A stretch of 64,000 nucleotides of DNA from positions 1-64,000 of the forward strand of contig CAJYLQ010000017.1 in assembly GCA_913775975.1 (NCBI GenBank), given 5' to 3'. The position numbers and the translations under genes are program-made. The first letter of the stretch is position 1. Each line of letters starts with the position of its first letter. Below, in pieces: positions 47,937 through 57,760 of the stretch. This DNA comes from an uncultured Sphingomonas sp. (GTDB taxonomy: Bacteria > Pseudomonadota > Alphaproteobacteria > Sphingomonadales > Sphingomonadaceae). Below the pieces are notes generated by a model, which saw only the letters and a list, made by a program, of their open reading frames with translations, ran no database searches and was not told the origin of the DNA.

Positions 47937-48242
47937 ATGAACCGATTCTCGCCGAAGCTCGCACTGGTGGTGATCGCCGGTGGCGTCGCGGTCAGCGGCT
48001 GCGCCACCAAGCGCTACGTGCGCGAGCAGGTCGCCCCCGTCGCGCAGCGCGTCGACACGCTGGAGGCGAAGCTGCAGGAAACGGACGGCACCGCCAAGTC
48101 CGCGCTCGCCGAGGCGCAGGCCGCCGCCGGCCAGGCGCAGGCCAATGGCCAGCGCCTCGATCAGGTCAGCGGCCGCGTCGACGGTGTCGAGCAGCGCCTG
48201 ACCGTGCAGGAGCAGAAGCGCGCCAAGCGTCCGCGCCACTGA
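47937..48242 (+). CDS. Small coiled-coil lipoprotein
   Basis: Lipobox AVSGCATKRYV, heptad-like C-terminus. Confidence 0.75.
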   Translation: MNRFSPKLALVVIAGGVAVSGCATKRYVREQVAPVAQRVDTLEAKLQETDGTAKSALAEAQAAAGQAQANGQRLDQVSGRVDGVEQRLTVQEQKRAKRPRH

Positions 48243-48360
48243 TCGCGCCCGCCCCGTCCCGCGCGCCCGCATCGCGGGCGGCGGGCGGGGATGCGTCTTA
48301 CTGCCGGCCGCTCCATGATTCGATGGGGCGGCCGTTGCCTTTCCGGGGTATCGCCCACTG

Positions 48361-49131
48361 ATGAAGTCTGTCCCTTGGGCGCTTGCCGGCCTGTCCCTGA
48401 TCCTGTCCGCGATGCCGGCCGATGCCGCCCCGACACCGAATGCTGCGCCGGCCAAGGCCCGGTCCGCGAAGGTGGCGACGGCCGCCAAGGGCCGCGCGCC
48501 CAAGGCGAAGCCCGCCGCGCCGCCGCCCGTCGAAACGCCCGTCCCCGTCCCCTCCGACGGCGCTACGCGGGTGATCGACTGGGTGCTGGCGGAGCATGAC
48601 AATCGCGGCCTGCCCTTCGCGGTGATCGACAAGACGGGGGCCGCGCTGTTCCTGTTCGATGGCAAGGGACAGCCGCTGGCGGCGATGCCGGTGCTGATCG
48701 GCATCGCGCCGGGCGACGATGCGAGCCCCGGCGTCGGCAGCAAGTCGCTCGCCGCGCTGGGCCCGGCGGAAAAGACGACGCCTGCCGGCCGCTTCCTCGC
48801 CAAATTCGGCCTGCCGGTCGCGGGCGAACGCGTGCTGTGGGTCGATTATGCCGACTCGGTCGCGATCCATCCCATCCCCGGCGACGCGGGCGCGCGCGAG
48901 AAGCGGCGCGAGCGGATGCTGTCGCCGACCCCCGACGACAACCGCATCACCTTTGGCTGCATCAACGTGCCCAAGGCCTTCTACACCGGCACGATCCGCC
49001 CGGCGTTCCGGCGCAAGGGCGGCTATGTCTATATCATGCCCGACACCAAGCCGCTGGAGGCGGTGTTCCCGCGCCTGCGCGTACGCGCGGTCCTCGACGC
49101 GCGGGCCGGCGGGGTCATCGCGCGGCCCTGA
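48361..49131 (+). CDS. L,D-transpeptidase (YkuD-like) domain protein
   Basis: Signal peptide; HPIPGDAG...NRITFGCINVPKAFY catalytic Cys context. Confidence 0.85.
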   Translation: MKSVPWALAGLSLILSAMPADAAPTPNAAPAKARSAKVATAAKGRAPKAKPAAPPPVETPVPVPSDGATRVIDWVLAEHDNRGLPFAVIDKTGAALFLFDGKGQPLAAMPVLIGIAPGDDASPGVGSKSLAALGPAEKTTPAGRFLAKFGLPVAGERVLWVDYADSVAIHPIPGDAGAREKRRERMLSPTPDDNRITFGCINVPKAFYTGTIRPAFRRKGGYVYIMPDTKPLEAVFPRLRVRAVLDARAGGVIARP

Positions 49132-49137
49132 GGCCGG

Positions 49138-49581
49138 TCAGCCCTCGACCTGGTCCAGATAGTCGCCATAGCCCTGCGCCGCCATCTCGGCGCGCGGGAC
49201 GAAGCGGAGCGCGGCGGAGTTGATGCAGTAGCGCAGCCCCCCCGTCGCGCGCGGGCCATCGGGGAAGACATGGCCGAGATGGCTGTCACCATGGCGCGAG
49301 CGCACTTCGGTGCGGACCATGCCGTGGCTGCGATCGGTCAGCTCGGCAACGTGCGCGGGCTCGATCGGCTTGGTGAAGCTGGGCCAGCCGCAATGCGAAT
49401 CAAACTTGTCGGCGCTGGCGAACAGCGGCTCGCCCGAGACGATGTCGACATAGATGCCCGGCTCGCGCGTGTTGAGATATTCGCCCGTCCCGGGGCGCTC
49501 CGTGCCGCTCTGCTGCGTGACGTAGAATTGTTCGGGCGTCAGCGCGGCGATCGCCGCGTCGGTCTTGCGATAGTCTGCCAT
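49138..49581 (-). CDS. msrB: Peptide-methionine (R)-S-oxide reductase
   Basis: [37 protein letters not shown]; start at 49581. Confidence 0.96.
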   Translation of the reverse strand: MADYRKTDAAIAALTPEQFYVTQQSGTERPGTGEYLNTREPGIYVDIVSGEPLFASADKFDSHCGWPSFTKPIEPAHVAELTDRSHGMVRTEVRSRHGDSHLGHVFPDGPRATGGLRYCINSAALRFVPRAEMAAQGYGDYLDQVEG

Positions 49582-49691
49582 GTGTCGGTCTCCTGGCCGT
49601 ATCCCGATGGGATATCGGTCGTCCGTGGACGTGCGGCAAGGATAGCGCGAAAGGGGCGGCGTGGTTCCGCTCGCGGCCGGCGCCGCCGCCC

Positions 49692-50924
49692 TCAGATCAG
49701 CCGCAGGTCGGCCGGCCGCGCGTCGGGGAACAGCGTCGCCAGCCGCGCGGGCGACAGGCCGAACTGGCGCTGGACGAGCCCGCCGATCAGCCCGCGATAA
49801 TCGGTCAGCACGGGCAGGTCGCGGTTCTGGTTCAGCGTCGCCTCGCTGATCGCGACCTGCTCGCCCGCCAGCCGGCCACCCGACAGGCCGCCGCCCATCA
49901 CCCAATAGACGCTGCCATGGCCATGGTCGGTGCCCTTGTCGCCATTCTCGCGGAAGGTACGCCCAAATTCGGAGACGACCACCACCGTCGTGCCGCGCCA
50001 CGCATCGGGGCCGATCGCCTCGGCGAAGCCCGCCAGCCCCCGGCCCAGCGCGCCGATCCGGTCGGCGAGATAGCCGGTCGCGCCGCCCTGGTTCACATGC
50101 GTGTCCCACCCGCCGACATCGACGAAGGCGAGGTTGAAGCGGTCGCGCATCAGCGTGCCGATGCGACGCGCGGACAGTTCGAACCCCTTCGCGCTCACCG
50201 CGCCCCGGCTGGCGGCCTGCATCTCGTCAGACAGTGCCTTGTAGACGGTGTCGCGCACCTCGAACCCCTTGTCGACGGAGGGGCCGAGCGCCTTGTCCCC
50301 CTGATACATCGCCGCGATCAGCTGCGCCTGCCGCGCGTCGATCGGCTTGCCGACATTGGCGAGCGCCAGATTGGGGATCGGATCGCCGCCGCCACCCCGG
50401 AAGCAGAGCGGCAGCTGATCGGTGAAGGCGATCGGCCGGTCGCCCTGCCCCAGCATCGCCGCCAGCCGCGCCATGAAGCCGGAGCCATAGTCGCGATGCC
50501 CGCCGACCGGCTGGCCCAGCTCGATCGTGTCCTGCGTCTCGAAATGGCTGCGGCTCATGTCGTCCGTGCCGGCGAAGGGGACGAAGGCGATCTGCCGCGC
50601 CTGCCACAGCGGCATCAGGCTGTCGCGCAGCGCGGGGTGCAGGCTCCAGTCCGCATCGAGCGCGACCGGGGCCTTGGGGTCGGCGGGGTCGGGCCGGCCG
50701 AGCGCGATGGTGGGGCGCGCCTGATGATAGAAATCGCTGCCCGTCGGCGCGACGATGTTCGCCGCGTCATAGGCGCCGCGCAGGAACACGACGAGCAGCC
50801 GACTGCCCGCCTGCGGCGCGGCGAAGGCGCGGCCGGCGACGACGAAGGGCAGGCTGGCGGCGGCGCCGACCAGCAGGTCGCGGCGATGAACGTGGGGGAC
50901 ATGGGGGACGTGTGGCAGGCGCAT
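49692..50924 (-). CDS. DUF1501 family protein (Tat-like export)
   Basis: [63 protein letters not shown]. Confidence 0.93.
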   Translation of the reverse strand: MRLPHVPHVPHVHRRDLLVGAAASLPFVVAGRAFAAPQAGSRLLVVFLRGAYDAANIVAPTGSDFYHQARPTIALGRPDPADPKAPVALDADWSLHPALRDSLMPLWQARQIAFVPFAGTDDMSRSHFETQDTIELGQPVGGHRDYGSGFMARLAAMLGQGDRPIAFTDQLPLCFRGGGGDPIPNLALANVGKPIDARQAQLIAAMYQGDKALGPSVDKGFEVRDTVYKALSDEMQAASRGAVSAKGFELSARRIGTLMRDRFNLAFVDVGGWDTHVNQGGATGYLADRIGALGRGLAGFAEAIGPDAWRGTTVVVVSEFGRTFRENGDKGTDHGHGSVYWVMGGGLSGGRLAGEQVAISEATLNQNRDLPVLTDYRGLIGGLVQRQFGLSPARLATLFPDARPADLRLI

Positions 50925-50942
50925 GATGCTCCTCCGGGCTGG

Positions 50943-52526
50943 TCAGCGACGCATGAAATCGGGGGAGGACAGGAACAGCCCGTTCCAGTCCTGCGGCGAG
51001 GTGGCCTGCGCCAGCGCGGCGCGGGTGGGCGGTGCCAGCATGTCGCCGAGGCCGCCGAAATAGAGCGCGTTCTGCAGCTGCGGGAAGGCGGGCGCGTCCG
51101 CCGGCGCGTCGGGCGCGCGGAACAGCCCGGCCGAACCGCTGCCGATCTGGCGCGCGATATCGAACCGCGTCGCCATCTGCCCCGGCCCCGACCAGGCCGC
51201 GCTGTCCAGCGGATAGCCGTCCGGCGTCTCGTGATTGTACAGGCCCTCTCCCATCCGGTTCAGCCAGTTCACGACCGGCATCGGATTGAGGATCACCCGG
51301 TCGCCATAGGCGAGGCGGACGGCGGAGACGGCATAATGCGCCGGGTCCTTGAACGCCTTGCCCAGCGAGGCCGCCGCCTCGCGGCTGCGGATCATCGTGC
51401 GCATCACCTGCGCCATGTCGCCATGACTGCGGCGAAAGGTAGCGGCCATCCGGTCGACCAGCGCGGGCGGCGGATCATCACCGAGGAAGTAGGTGGCGAG
51501 GCGCAGCGAGACATGGTGCGCGGTCGCGGGCGCCGCCGCGATCAGGTCCAGCGCCTGCTCCACCTCGCCAAAGCCGCTGCCGTGGATCGTGTGACCCAGG
51601 AAATGCTTGTCGCCGAAATCGTGGCGGGCGGGATTGAATTCGAACAGGCCGGCGCGGACGTAGAGCGGCTGCCACTGCGGCTTCAGCCGGGGCGGATCGG
51701 GTTTCAGGTCGACACCGACGCCGGTCAGGATCCGCGCCAGCTCCTGCACGTCGGTCTGGCTGTAGCCGGAGCCGACACCCATAGAGTGCAGCTCCATGAT
51801 CTCGCGCGCGTAATTCTCGTTGATGCGCTTCGCCGCATTCTGGTCGTTATCCAGATAGCGCAGCATCGCGGGGTGGCGCAGCGTCGCTTCCAGGATGTCG
51901 CGGAACCGGCCGAAGGCGTGGTCGTGCAGCGTCTGTTCGTAATCGCCGACCATCGCGCGGATGTCGCGCTTGCCCGCCTGCACGTTGAAATGGTTGAACC
52001 AGAACCACGTCATCTGCTCGCGCAGCTGGTCGGGCGCGTAGAGGTCCCGCAGGATCGAGCGCTGCCGCGCCTCGTCCGCCAGCGCATTGAGCGTCTTCTG
52101 ATAGGCCTGCCGCGCGGCCTGCTTCGCCTGCGGATCGGCCAGCGCGTTGGCGTCGCGGTTCATCGCGTCCACCTCGACGACGATCTGCGCCAGCGGTTCG
52201 CGGCTGATGCGCATCCCGGCGACGAGATCGGCGGCGGGCGGCGGCAGCGTCGTATCGCGGCTGGCGAGCTGCGCGTCGAGCCAGCGGCCGGGATCGGGCG
52301 CCTCGCCGTCCAACAGCGTCGGCGTCGCGCCCCAGGTCAGGCGGTTCGCCCAGCCGATCCGGCGCGCGGTCTCGGCCGAAACCGGCGCCGCCCCGGGCGC
52401 GGGGGGAAGAGGGGCTGCCGCCGTCACCAGTGCCGCCGCGCCCAGCGCCAGCGGCCATCTCGCAAATCCTGCCATGTCCGTCCGATCGGCCGCTATTGAC
52501 GCAACGGGCGAAACATAGAGGATCAC
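50943..52526 (-). CDS. DUF1800 family protein
   Basis: WFNHFNVQAGK, NENYAREIMELHSMGVGSGYSQTDVQELARILTG. Confidence 0.94.
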   Translation of the reverse strand: MILYVSPVASIAADRTDMAGFARWPLALGAAALVTAAAPLPPAPGAAPVSAETARRIGWANRLTWGATPTLLDGEAPDPGRWLDAQLASRDTTLPPPAADLVAGMRISREPLAQIVVEVDAMNRDANALADPQAKQAARQAYQKTLNALADEARQRSILRDLYAPDQLREQMTWFWFNHFNVQAGKRDIRAMVGDYEQTLHDHAFGRFRDILEATLRHPAMLRYLDNDQNAAKRINENYAREIMELHSMGVGSGYSQTDVQELARILTGVGVDLKPDPPRLKPQWQPLYVRAGLFEFNPARHDFGDKHFLGHTIHGSGFGEVEQALDLIAAAPATAHHVSLRLATYFLGDDPPPALVDRMAATFRRSHGDMAQVMRTMIRSREAAASLGKAFKDPAHYAVSAVRLAYGDRVILNPMPVVNWLNRMGEGLYNHETPDGYPLDSAAWSGPGQMATRFDIARQIGSGSAGLFRAPDAPADAPAFPQLQNALYFGGLGDMLAPPTRAALAQATSPQDWNGLFLSSPDFMRR

Positions 52527-52548
52527 GGCTGAACAGACGATGAGACGG

Positions 52549-52658
52549 GGTCATTAAATATCGGTCATGCCGCGGTTGCCGGCCGGCAAGTCCCGATGAC
52601 CCCTTATACTCACGCGCATCGCGACTGATCGGTCATGCGACGGCGCGATTTGATGACC
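52549..52658. promoter_or_regulatory. Cluster of five GGTCAT/ATGACC half-sites
   Basis: GGTCAT at 52549, 52563, 52631; ATGACC at 52596, 52653; pairs form TCGGTCAT...ATGACCGA dyads. Confidence 0.5.
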
Positions 52659-52690
52659 GATGCTGTCACCAACCCTTCATCATCGCGCCG

Positions 52691-54214
52691 TCAATGGACG
52701 AGCGGCCGGTCGCGGCGCAGGTAGACCAGGCTGTGCCCTTCGTCCCGCCGCGTCCTGAGCACGAGGCGATAGTCGCGCGCGATCGCCGCCTCCACCAGCG
52801 CGTGGGTGGCCGGGTTCCAGTCCGCGAAGGGGGGATCGAGCGTCACGATGACGGGCGGCCGCCTGCCCAGGATGCGGCGCACCTCCGCCACATCGTCCAC
52901 CCCGCTCGCCCCCGCCTCGTTCGCATAGGCCAGCGTCGAGGGGAAGGCGCGCGCCGTCGGCAGGCAGGTGCCTGACAGGAAATAGGTGATCGAATCGCCC
53001 GCGAAGACATAGGGGCATTCCCCGCCGCTATTGACCGCGACGACATGCGCGACCTCGCGCGCGCCGGCCGCGTCGGTCGGCACCAGCAGCACGCGCACGA
53101 CGAACAGCACCGCGCCGATCGCCAGCAGCAGCGCCGCCGCCCAGCGCCGCCGGTCGAGCGCGGGCGCGGCGATCATCATCAGCGGCAGCATCAGCGGCAG
53201 CGCATAATGGTCGAAGAACGCGCCGATCATCGCATAGGCGATCAGCGCCGCCGCCAGCCAGGCGAACGCCAGCACCATCTCCGCCCGCCATGGCCGCGCG
53301 CGAAGCGCGACGACCGCGCACAGGACGAAGGGTGACAGCTGCGACCAGCTGCCCGCCAGCCGCCCCGCGATCCGCGACGCGGGATAGCCGTGCCGCAACG
53401 CGACCGAGGCGAAATTGGCGAACCAGAACGCCTCAAACACCGCTGGCCCGCGCGAGGCATAGACCGCGATGACGGCCAGCGTCGGCAGCAGCGCCAGCAC
53501 GATCCAGCCGAGCGCTGCCGCTACCAGCGCCGGCCACGACACGCCCGCCCGGCGCGCATACCGGCAATGCGCGAGGCCGAAGACCGCGCCCTCCACCACG
53601 GGCGTGTACTTGGTCTGGATCGCGAGGCCCGCGAGGAAGCACGCCGCCGCACCGCTCCACAGGATCGCGCGCCGCTCGCCCCGCGCCGCCCGTTCGGGCA
53701 GGCGCAGCATCAGCAGCGCCGCCGCCGCCATGAACAGGTTGTAGAAGACGGGCGACTGGCCGCCGCCGCCGCTGAACAGCGACAGCCAGATCAGATAGGC
53801 CAGCCCCACCGCCAGCCCCGCGCGCGGCGATCCGCCCAGCCGCAGGCCGCCGCGCATCACCAGCCAGGCGGTGGCCGCCGCGAACAGCGTCGCGACCAGC
53901 TGATAGGCGACCAGCCCCTCGCCCGGCAGCAGCCGCATCAGCGCATAGAGCGCGAACAGCCCCACCGGCTTGCGGTCCCACACGTCCAGATAGGGCCAAG
54001 CGCCGTGCAGCATCCGATCCGCGACGAGCAGATAATATTGCTCGTCGACATGGATCACCGGATTGCCGAAATCCCGGCAGCGCAGGATCAGCGCCGCCGC
54101 CAGCAGGATCGCGAACGCCGGGACGGGGCGCAGCCACCACGGATGCGGGGCGGTCGGCCCCGACGAGAGCGCCGGGGATGCCGGGAAAGATCGCGCGACG
54201 GATGGGCTTCGCAT
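52691..54214 (-). CDS. Membrane glycosyltransferase (ArnT/GT39-like)
   Basis: FGNPVIHVDEQYYLLVADRMLHGAWPYLDVWDRKPVGLF; about 10 TM. Confidence 0.82.
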   Translation of the reverse strand: MRSPSVARSFPASPALSSGPTAPHPWWLRPVPAFAILLAAALILRCRDFGNPVIHVDEQYYLLVADRMLHGAWPYLDVWDRKPVGLFALYALMRLLPGEGLVAYQLVATLFAAATAWLVMRGGLRLGGSPRAGLAVGLAYLIWLSLFSGGGGQSPVFYNLFMAAAALLMLRLPERAARGERRAILWSGAAACFLAGLAIQTKYTPVVEGAVFGLAHCRYARRAGVSWPALVAAALGWIVLALLPTLAVIAVYASRGPAVFEAFWFANFASVALRHGYPASRIAGRLAGSWSQLSPFVLCAVVALRARPWRAEMVLAFAWLAAALIAYAMIGAFFDHYALPLMLPLMMIAAPALDRRRWAAALLLAIGAVLFVVRVLLVPTDAAGAREVAHVVAVNSGGECPYVFAGDSITYFLSGTCLPTARAFPSTLAYANEAGASGVDDVAEVRRILGRRPPVIVTLDPPFADWNPATHALVEAAIARDYRLVLRTRRDEGHSLVYLRRDRPLVH

Positions 54215-54516
54215 CGTTTCTCGAAGAGCAGGACAGGGGCGGGCTGACCGGGTGTGGCGGCGGATGCCGGGCGCCGGATCGGGCCGGTCCGCCCCCACCG
54301 CCAGACGCCCGCCATGTAGGCCGCGCGGGCCCGGAAATCGACTTAACTATTTTTTGTCCATCCGGTGCGGGTGGCGGGAATCGGCGTCGTCTACCCCGTG
54401 GAGGGAGATTGCCGGGGGGTATTCGACCTTGGGGGGCCAGGGGTCGGCGGCGGGGGATATCCCGCATGTCCGGCCCGGCCGCTCCGCATACCCCGCGCCG
54501 ATCGACCGCACGGCCG

Positions 54517-55428
54517 ATGGATGAAACGATGCTGCTCGACGTCACCGAACGCTTCTCGCTGCAACAGGCCCCGGCGGTGGTGCGCGCGCCGCCGGCGTGG
54601 AGCATCCTCGTCCCCTTCTTCAACGAGCGGGAGATGCTGCCCGCCACGATCGAAAGCCTCGCGGCGCAGACGCGGCCGGCGCGGCTGATCCTGATCGACA
54701 ACGGCTCGACCGACGGCAGTGCGACGATCGCGCGCGCGACGTGCGAGCGGCTGGGCCTCGACCACCTCGTCCTGACCGAGAACCGGCCGGGCAAGGTGCA
54801 GGCGCTGCAGACCGGGCTGGCCTGGGTCCACACCCCCTATGTCGCGACCTGCGATGCCGATACCTTCTACCCGCCAAACTATCTGGCGGCGGCGGAAGCG
54901 GTGCTGATGCAGGACGGCTGCGTCGTCGCCGGCGCCTATTGGGCGCCCGCCGACTCCGACGCGGCGGGCCGGGCGGGCGCGGGCCGGCTGATGCTGGCGG
55001 CGGCGCGCGCGCTGCCCCGCCAGTGCCATACGGGCGGCGCGGGCGAGAGCTTCCGCACCGAGGCGCTGGTCCGCGCGGGCGGCTTCGACCCCGCGATCTG
55101 GGGCTATGTGCTGGAGGATCACGAGGTGATCCACCGGCTGATGAAGCTGGGCACGATGCGCTATGCAATGGACCTGTGGTGCGCGCCCTCCCCGCGCAAG
55201 CGCGACCGCGTGTCGATCCGCTGGACGCTGTTCGAGCGGCTGGCCTACAGCGCGTGCGCGCCGGTGGCGGGGGACTGGTTCTTCTATCGCTTCCTCGCGC
55301 GTCGCCTCGCCGCGCGGCGGCTGCTGAGCCGCAACATCCGCGAGCGCGCCTATCAGGACGACGACGCGCCCCGGCCCCTGTTCACCCAAAGGACGATCCA
55401 TGGCGCGCCTCATCCTGTGTGCGGATGA
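54517..55428 (+). CDS. Glycosyltransferase family 2
   Basis: SILVPFFNEREMLPATIESL, LIDNGSTDGS, ATCDADTFYPPNY. Confidence 0.93.
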   Translation: MDETMLLDVTERFSLQQAPAVVRAPPAWSILVPFFNEREMLPATIESLAAQTRPARLILIDNGSTDGSATIARATCERLGLDHLVLTENRPGKVQALQTGLAWVHTPYVATCDADTFYPPNYLAAAEAVLMQDGCVVAGAYWAPADSDAAGRAGAGRLMLAAARALPRQCHTGGAGESFRTEALVRAGGFDPAIWGYVLEDHEVIHRLMKLGTMRYAMDLWCAPSPRKRDRVSIRWTLFERLAYSACAPVAGDWFFYRFLARRLAARRLLSRNIRERAYQDDDAPRPLFTQRTIHGAPHPVCG

Positions 55429-56203
55429 TTTCGCCTTCTCGCCGGCGGTGAGTGCGACGATCGCGGCGCTGGCGGGCGAGGGACGGCTGAACGCGACGAG
55501 CTGCATGGCGGTGATGCCCGGCTGGCCCGCCGACAGCGCGCTGCTGCGCGACCTGCCGCCGACGGTCGAGATCGGGCTGCATATCGTGCTGACCGAGGAA
55601 CGGCCGCTGACGGCGATGCCGCTGCTCGCGCCGTCGGGCGTCCTGCCGACGATCCAGAAGATGGAATGGCTGTCCGGCCGCCCCGAACTGCCGCTGGACG
55701 AGATCGCCGCCGAGGTGGAGGCGCAGTTCGACGCGTTCGAGGGCGCGATGGGCCGCGCGCCCGATTTCGTCGACGGGCACCAGCACAGCCACGCGCTGCC
55801 GCATATCCGCGACCGGGTGCTGGACATCACCGCCCGCCGCGCGCCGCGCGCGTGGCTGCGCACCAACGAGGATGCGCTGGGCGCGCTGCTCTCCCGGCCG
55901 TATCGCGGCAAGGCGCTGGCGAGCGCGTGGCATTCGCGCGGGTTTCGCGCGGCGGCGGCGCGGCGCGGCCTGACCTGCAATCAGGGGTTTGCCGGCCATT
56001 ACGGCTTTGCGGGCGACTATGCCGCGCTGTTCCCCGCCTTTCTGCGCCGCCCCGGCGAGACGCATCTGGTGATGTGCCATCCGGGCGCTGGCTCGCGACC
56101 CGGCGACGCGATCGCGGCGGCGCGGCCGGTGGAGGCGGCGGCGCTGCGCCGGTTGCCGATCGCCGCGCTGGCGGCGGATCGGGGTTTGACCTTCCCCGCC
56201 TGA
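55400..56203 (+). CDS. ChbG/HpnK family (YdjC-like) deacetylase
   Basis: LILCADDFAFSPAVSATI, GLHIVLTEERPL, DGHQHSHALPHI. Confidence 0.92.
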   Translation: MARLILCADDFAFSPAVSATIAALAGEGRLNATSCMAVMPGWPADSALLRDLPPTVEIGLHIVLTEERPLTAMPLLAPSGVLPTIQKMEWLSGRPELPLDEIAAEVEAQFDAFEGAMGRAPDFVDGHQHSHALPHIRDRVLDITARRAPRAWLRTNEDALGALLSRPYRGKALASAWHSRGFRAAAARRGLTCNQGFAGHYGFAGDYAALFPAFLRRPGETHLVMCHPGAGSRPGDAIAAARPVEAAALRRLPIAALAADRGLTFPA

Positions 56204-56223
56204 TCGGGGAACAACCGGCTTTG

Positions 56224-56778
56224 ATGGACGGGGGCCTCAAGGCGATATTTCTGGCGCAGCGGCCCGCGCTGCTCCGCCTGCTCGCCGCGCGGCTGGGCGA
56301 CGCGGCCGAGGCGGAGGACGTGCTGCAGGACATGTGGCTGCGCATCGACGGGCTGGCCGACCGCCCCGTCGACCAGCCCGCCGCCTTCCTGTTCCGCGTC
56401 GCCGCCAATCTGGCGACCGACCGGCGCATCGCGACGCAGCGGCGCGATGCGCGCGATGGCGCCTGGCACGCCGTCCAGCCCGTGGCGGAGGAACTGCCCG
56501 ACCCCGAACGCGCCCTCATCGCCCGCGACCGGCTGGCGCGGATCGAAGGCGCGATGGCCGACATGCCAGAACGGATGCGCACGGCGCTGCGTCTGTTCCG
56601 CCTGGAGGAACAGCCGCAACGGGTCATCGCCGAAAGGCTGGGGATCACCGTCAGCGGCGTCGAAAAGCTGTTGCGGCGGGGATTTCAGCGTCTGGTCGAA
56701 ATTGCCGAAGCGGATGGTGCGGTTTCGGGCGATCGGCGTCGTCATGAGGGTGAAGGGATGGCGGACGGTGACGGCTGA
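56224..56778 (+). CDS. FecI-type ECF sigma factor
   Basis: AEAEDVLQDMWLRI; QPQRVIAERLGITVSGVEKLLRRG. Confidence 0.9.
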   Translation: MDGGLKAIFLAQRPALLRLLAARLGDAAEAEDVLQDMWLRIDGLADRPVDQPAAFLFRVAANLATDRRIATQRRDARDGAWHAVQPVAEELPDPERALIARDRLARIEGAMADMPERMRTALRLFRLEEQPQRVIAERLGITVSGVEKLLRRGFQRLVEIAEADGAVSGDRRRHEGEGMADGDG

Positions 56779-57760
56779 CGCGCGGATCATGGACGAGGCG
56801 ATCGGATGGCATCTGCGCCAGCCGTCGATGACCGCTGCCGACTGGCTGGCCTTCACCGACTGGCTGGAGGCGGACGCCGCCCATGCCGCCGCCTATGACC
56901 GGGTGGCGCTGGCCGATCGGATGATGCCGATCGCGACTTTCGAGGCCCCGTCGGCTGCTTCCGAGCCGGCCCCGACGCCGGTCCTGCCGGTCGCCGCCAA
57001 TGATGATGCGCCGCGCGCACGCCACTGGCGCCGCGTGCTGGGCGGGTCGGTCGCGGCGGCGGTGGCGGCGGTGCTGATCGTGCCGCTGGCGCTGCCGCAC
57101 GGCCCCGCCCCCTATGCCGTCGAAACCGCCGCCGGTGAGCGCCGCGTCGTCGCGCTGGGCGATGGCACCCGGATCGAGATGGGCGGCGATACGCGGCTGA
57201 CGCTGGACCGGCACGACGACCGGGTCGCGGTGCTCGATCGCGGGCAGGCGCTGTTCACCGTCCGCCACGACGCCGACCACCCCTTCACCCTGACCGCCGG
57301 TACGGTCGAGATCCGCGACCTCGGCACCGTGTTCGACGTCGCCGTAACAGGTAAGGATCGGCGCGCGCGGCTGGCGGTGCAGGTGGCGGAGGGATCGGTG
57401 ATGGTCCGCCCCGACCGCGCACCCGTCGTCCTGACGCGCGGCCAGACGCTGACCACCGACATGGCGGGGGGCCATGAGCTGCGCGGAACGGTGGCACCCG
57501 AAGAGGTCGGCGGCTGGCGCGACGGGCGCATCGCGCTGACCGATGCGACGCTGGGCGATCTGGCCGACGCGTGGCGCGCCCGCTTCGGGACGCGCGTCAC
57601 CCTGGGCGGTGAGTTGCCGCATCGCCCGTTTAGCGGCATGGTGACGCTGACGGGTAGGGCTGAGCGCGACGTGCCTCACATGGCGGCGCTGATCGGGGCG
57701 GATTGGCGGCGCGAGGGTGACGACTGGATCATCGAGGCGCCGGGGGGCCGGTCGCGCTGA
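56768..57760 (+). CDS. FecR domain anti-sigma/signal-transduction protein
   Basis: DUF4880-like N-terminus (WLAFTDWLEADAAHAAAYDRV), FecR core VALGDGTRIEMGGDTRL; start uncertain. Confidence 0.9.
   Translation: MTADARIMDEAIGWHLRQPSMTAADWLAFTDWLEADAAHAAAYDRVALADRMMPIATFEAPSAASEPAPTPVLPVAANDDAPRARHWRRVLGGSVAAAVAAVLIVPLALPHGPAPYAVETAAGERRVVALGDGTRIEMGGDTRLTLDRHDDRVAVLDRGQALFTVRHDADHPFTLTAGTVEIRDLGTVFDVAVTGKDRRARLAVQVAEGSVMVRPDRAPVVLTRGQTLTTDMAGGHELRGTVAPEEVGGWRDGRIALTDATLGDLADAWRARFGTRVTLGGELPHRPFSGMVTLTGRAERDVPHMAALIGADWRREGDDWIIEAPGGRSR

Noticed and set aside
48249-48290. Strong rho-independent terminator after the lipoprotein gene
   Set aside because: GC-rich hairpin potential exists but stem pairing is ambiguous and there is no T-run.
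49600-49614. TATCCC-GAT-GGGATA dyad upstream of msrB as an operator
   Set aside because: Single short dyad without supporting copies; too weak to call.
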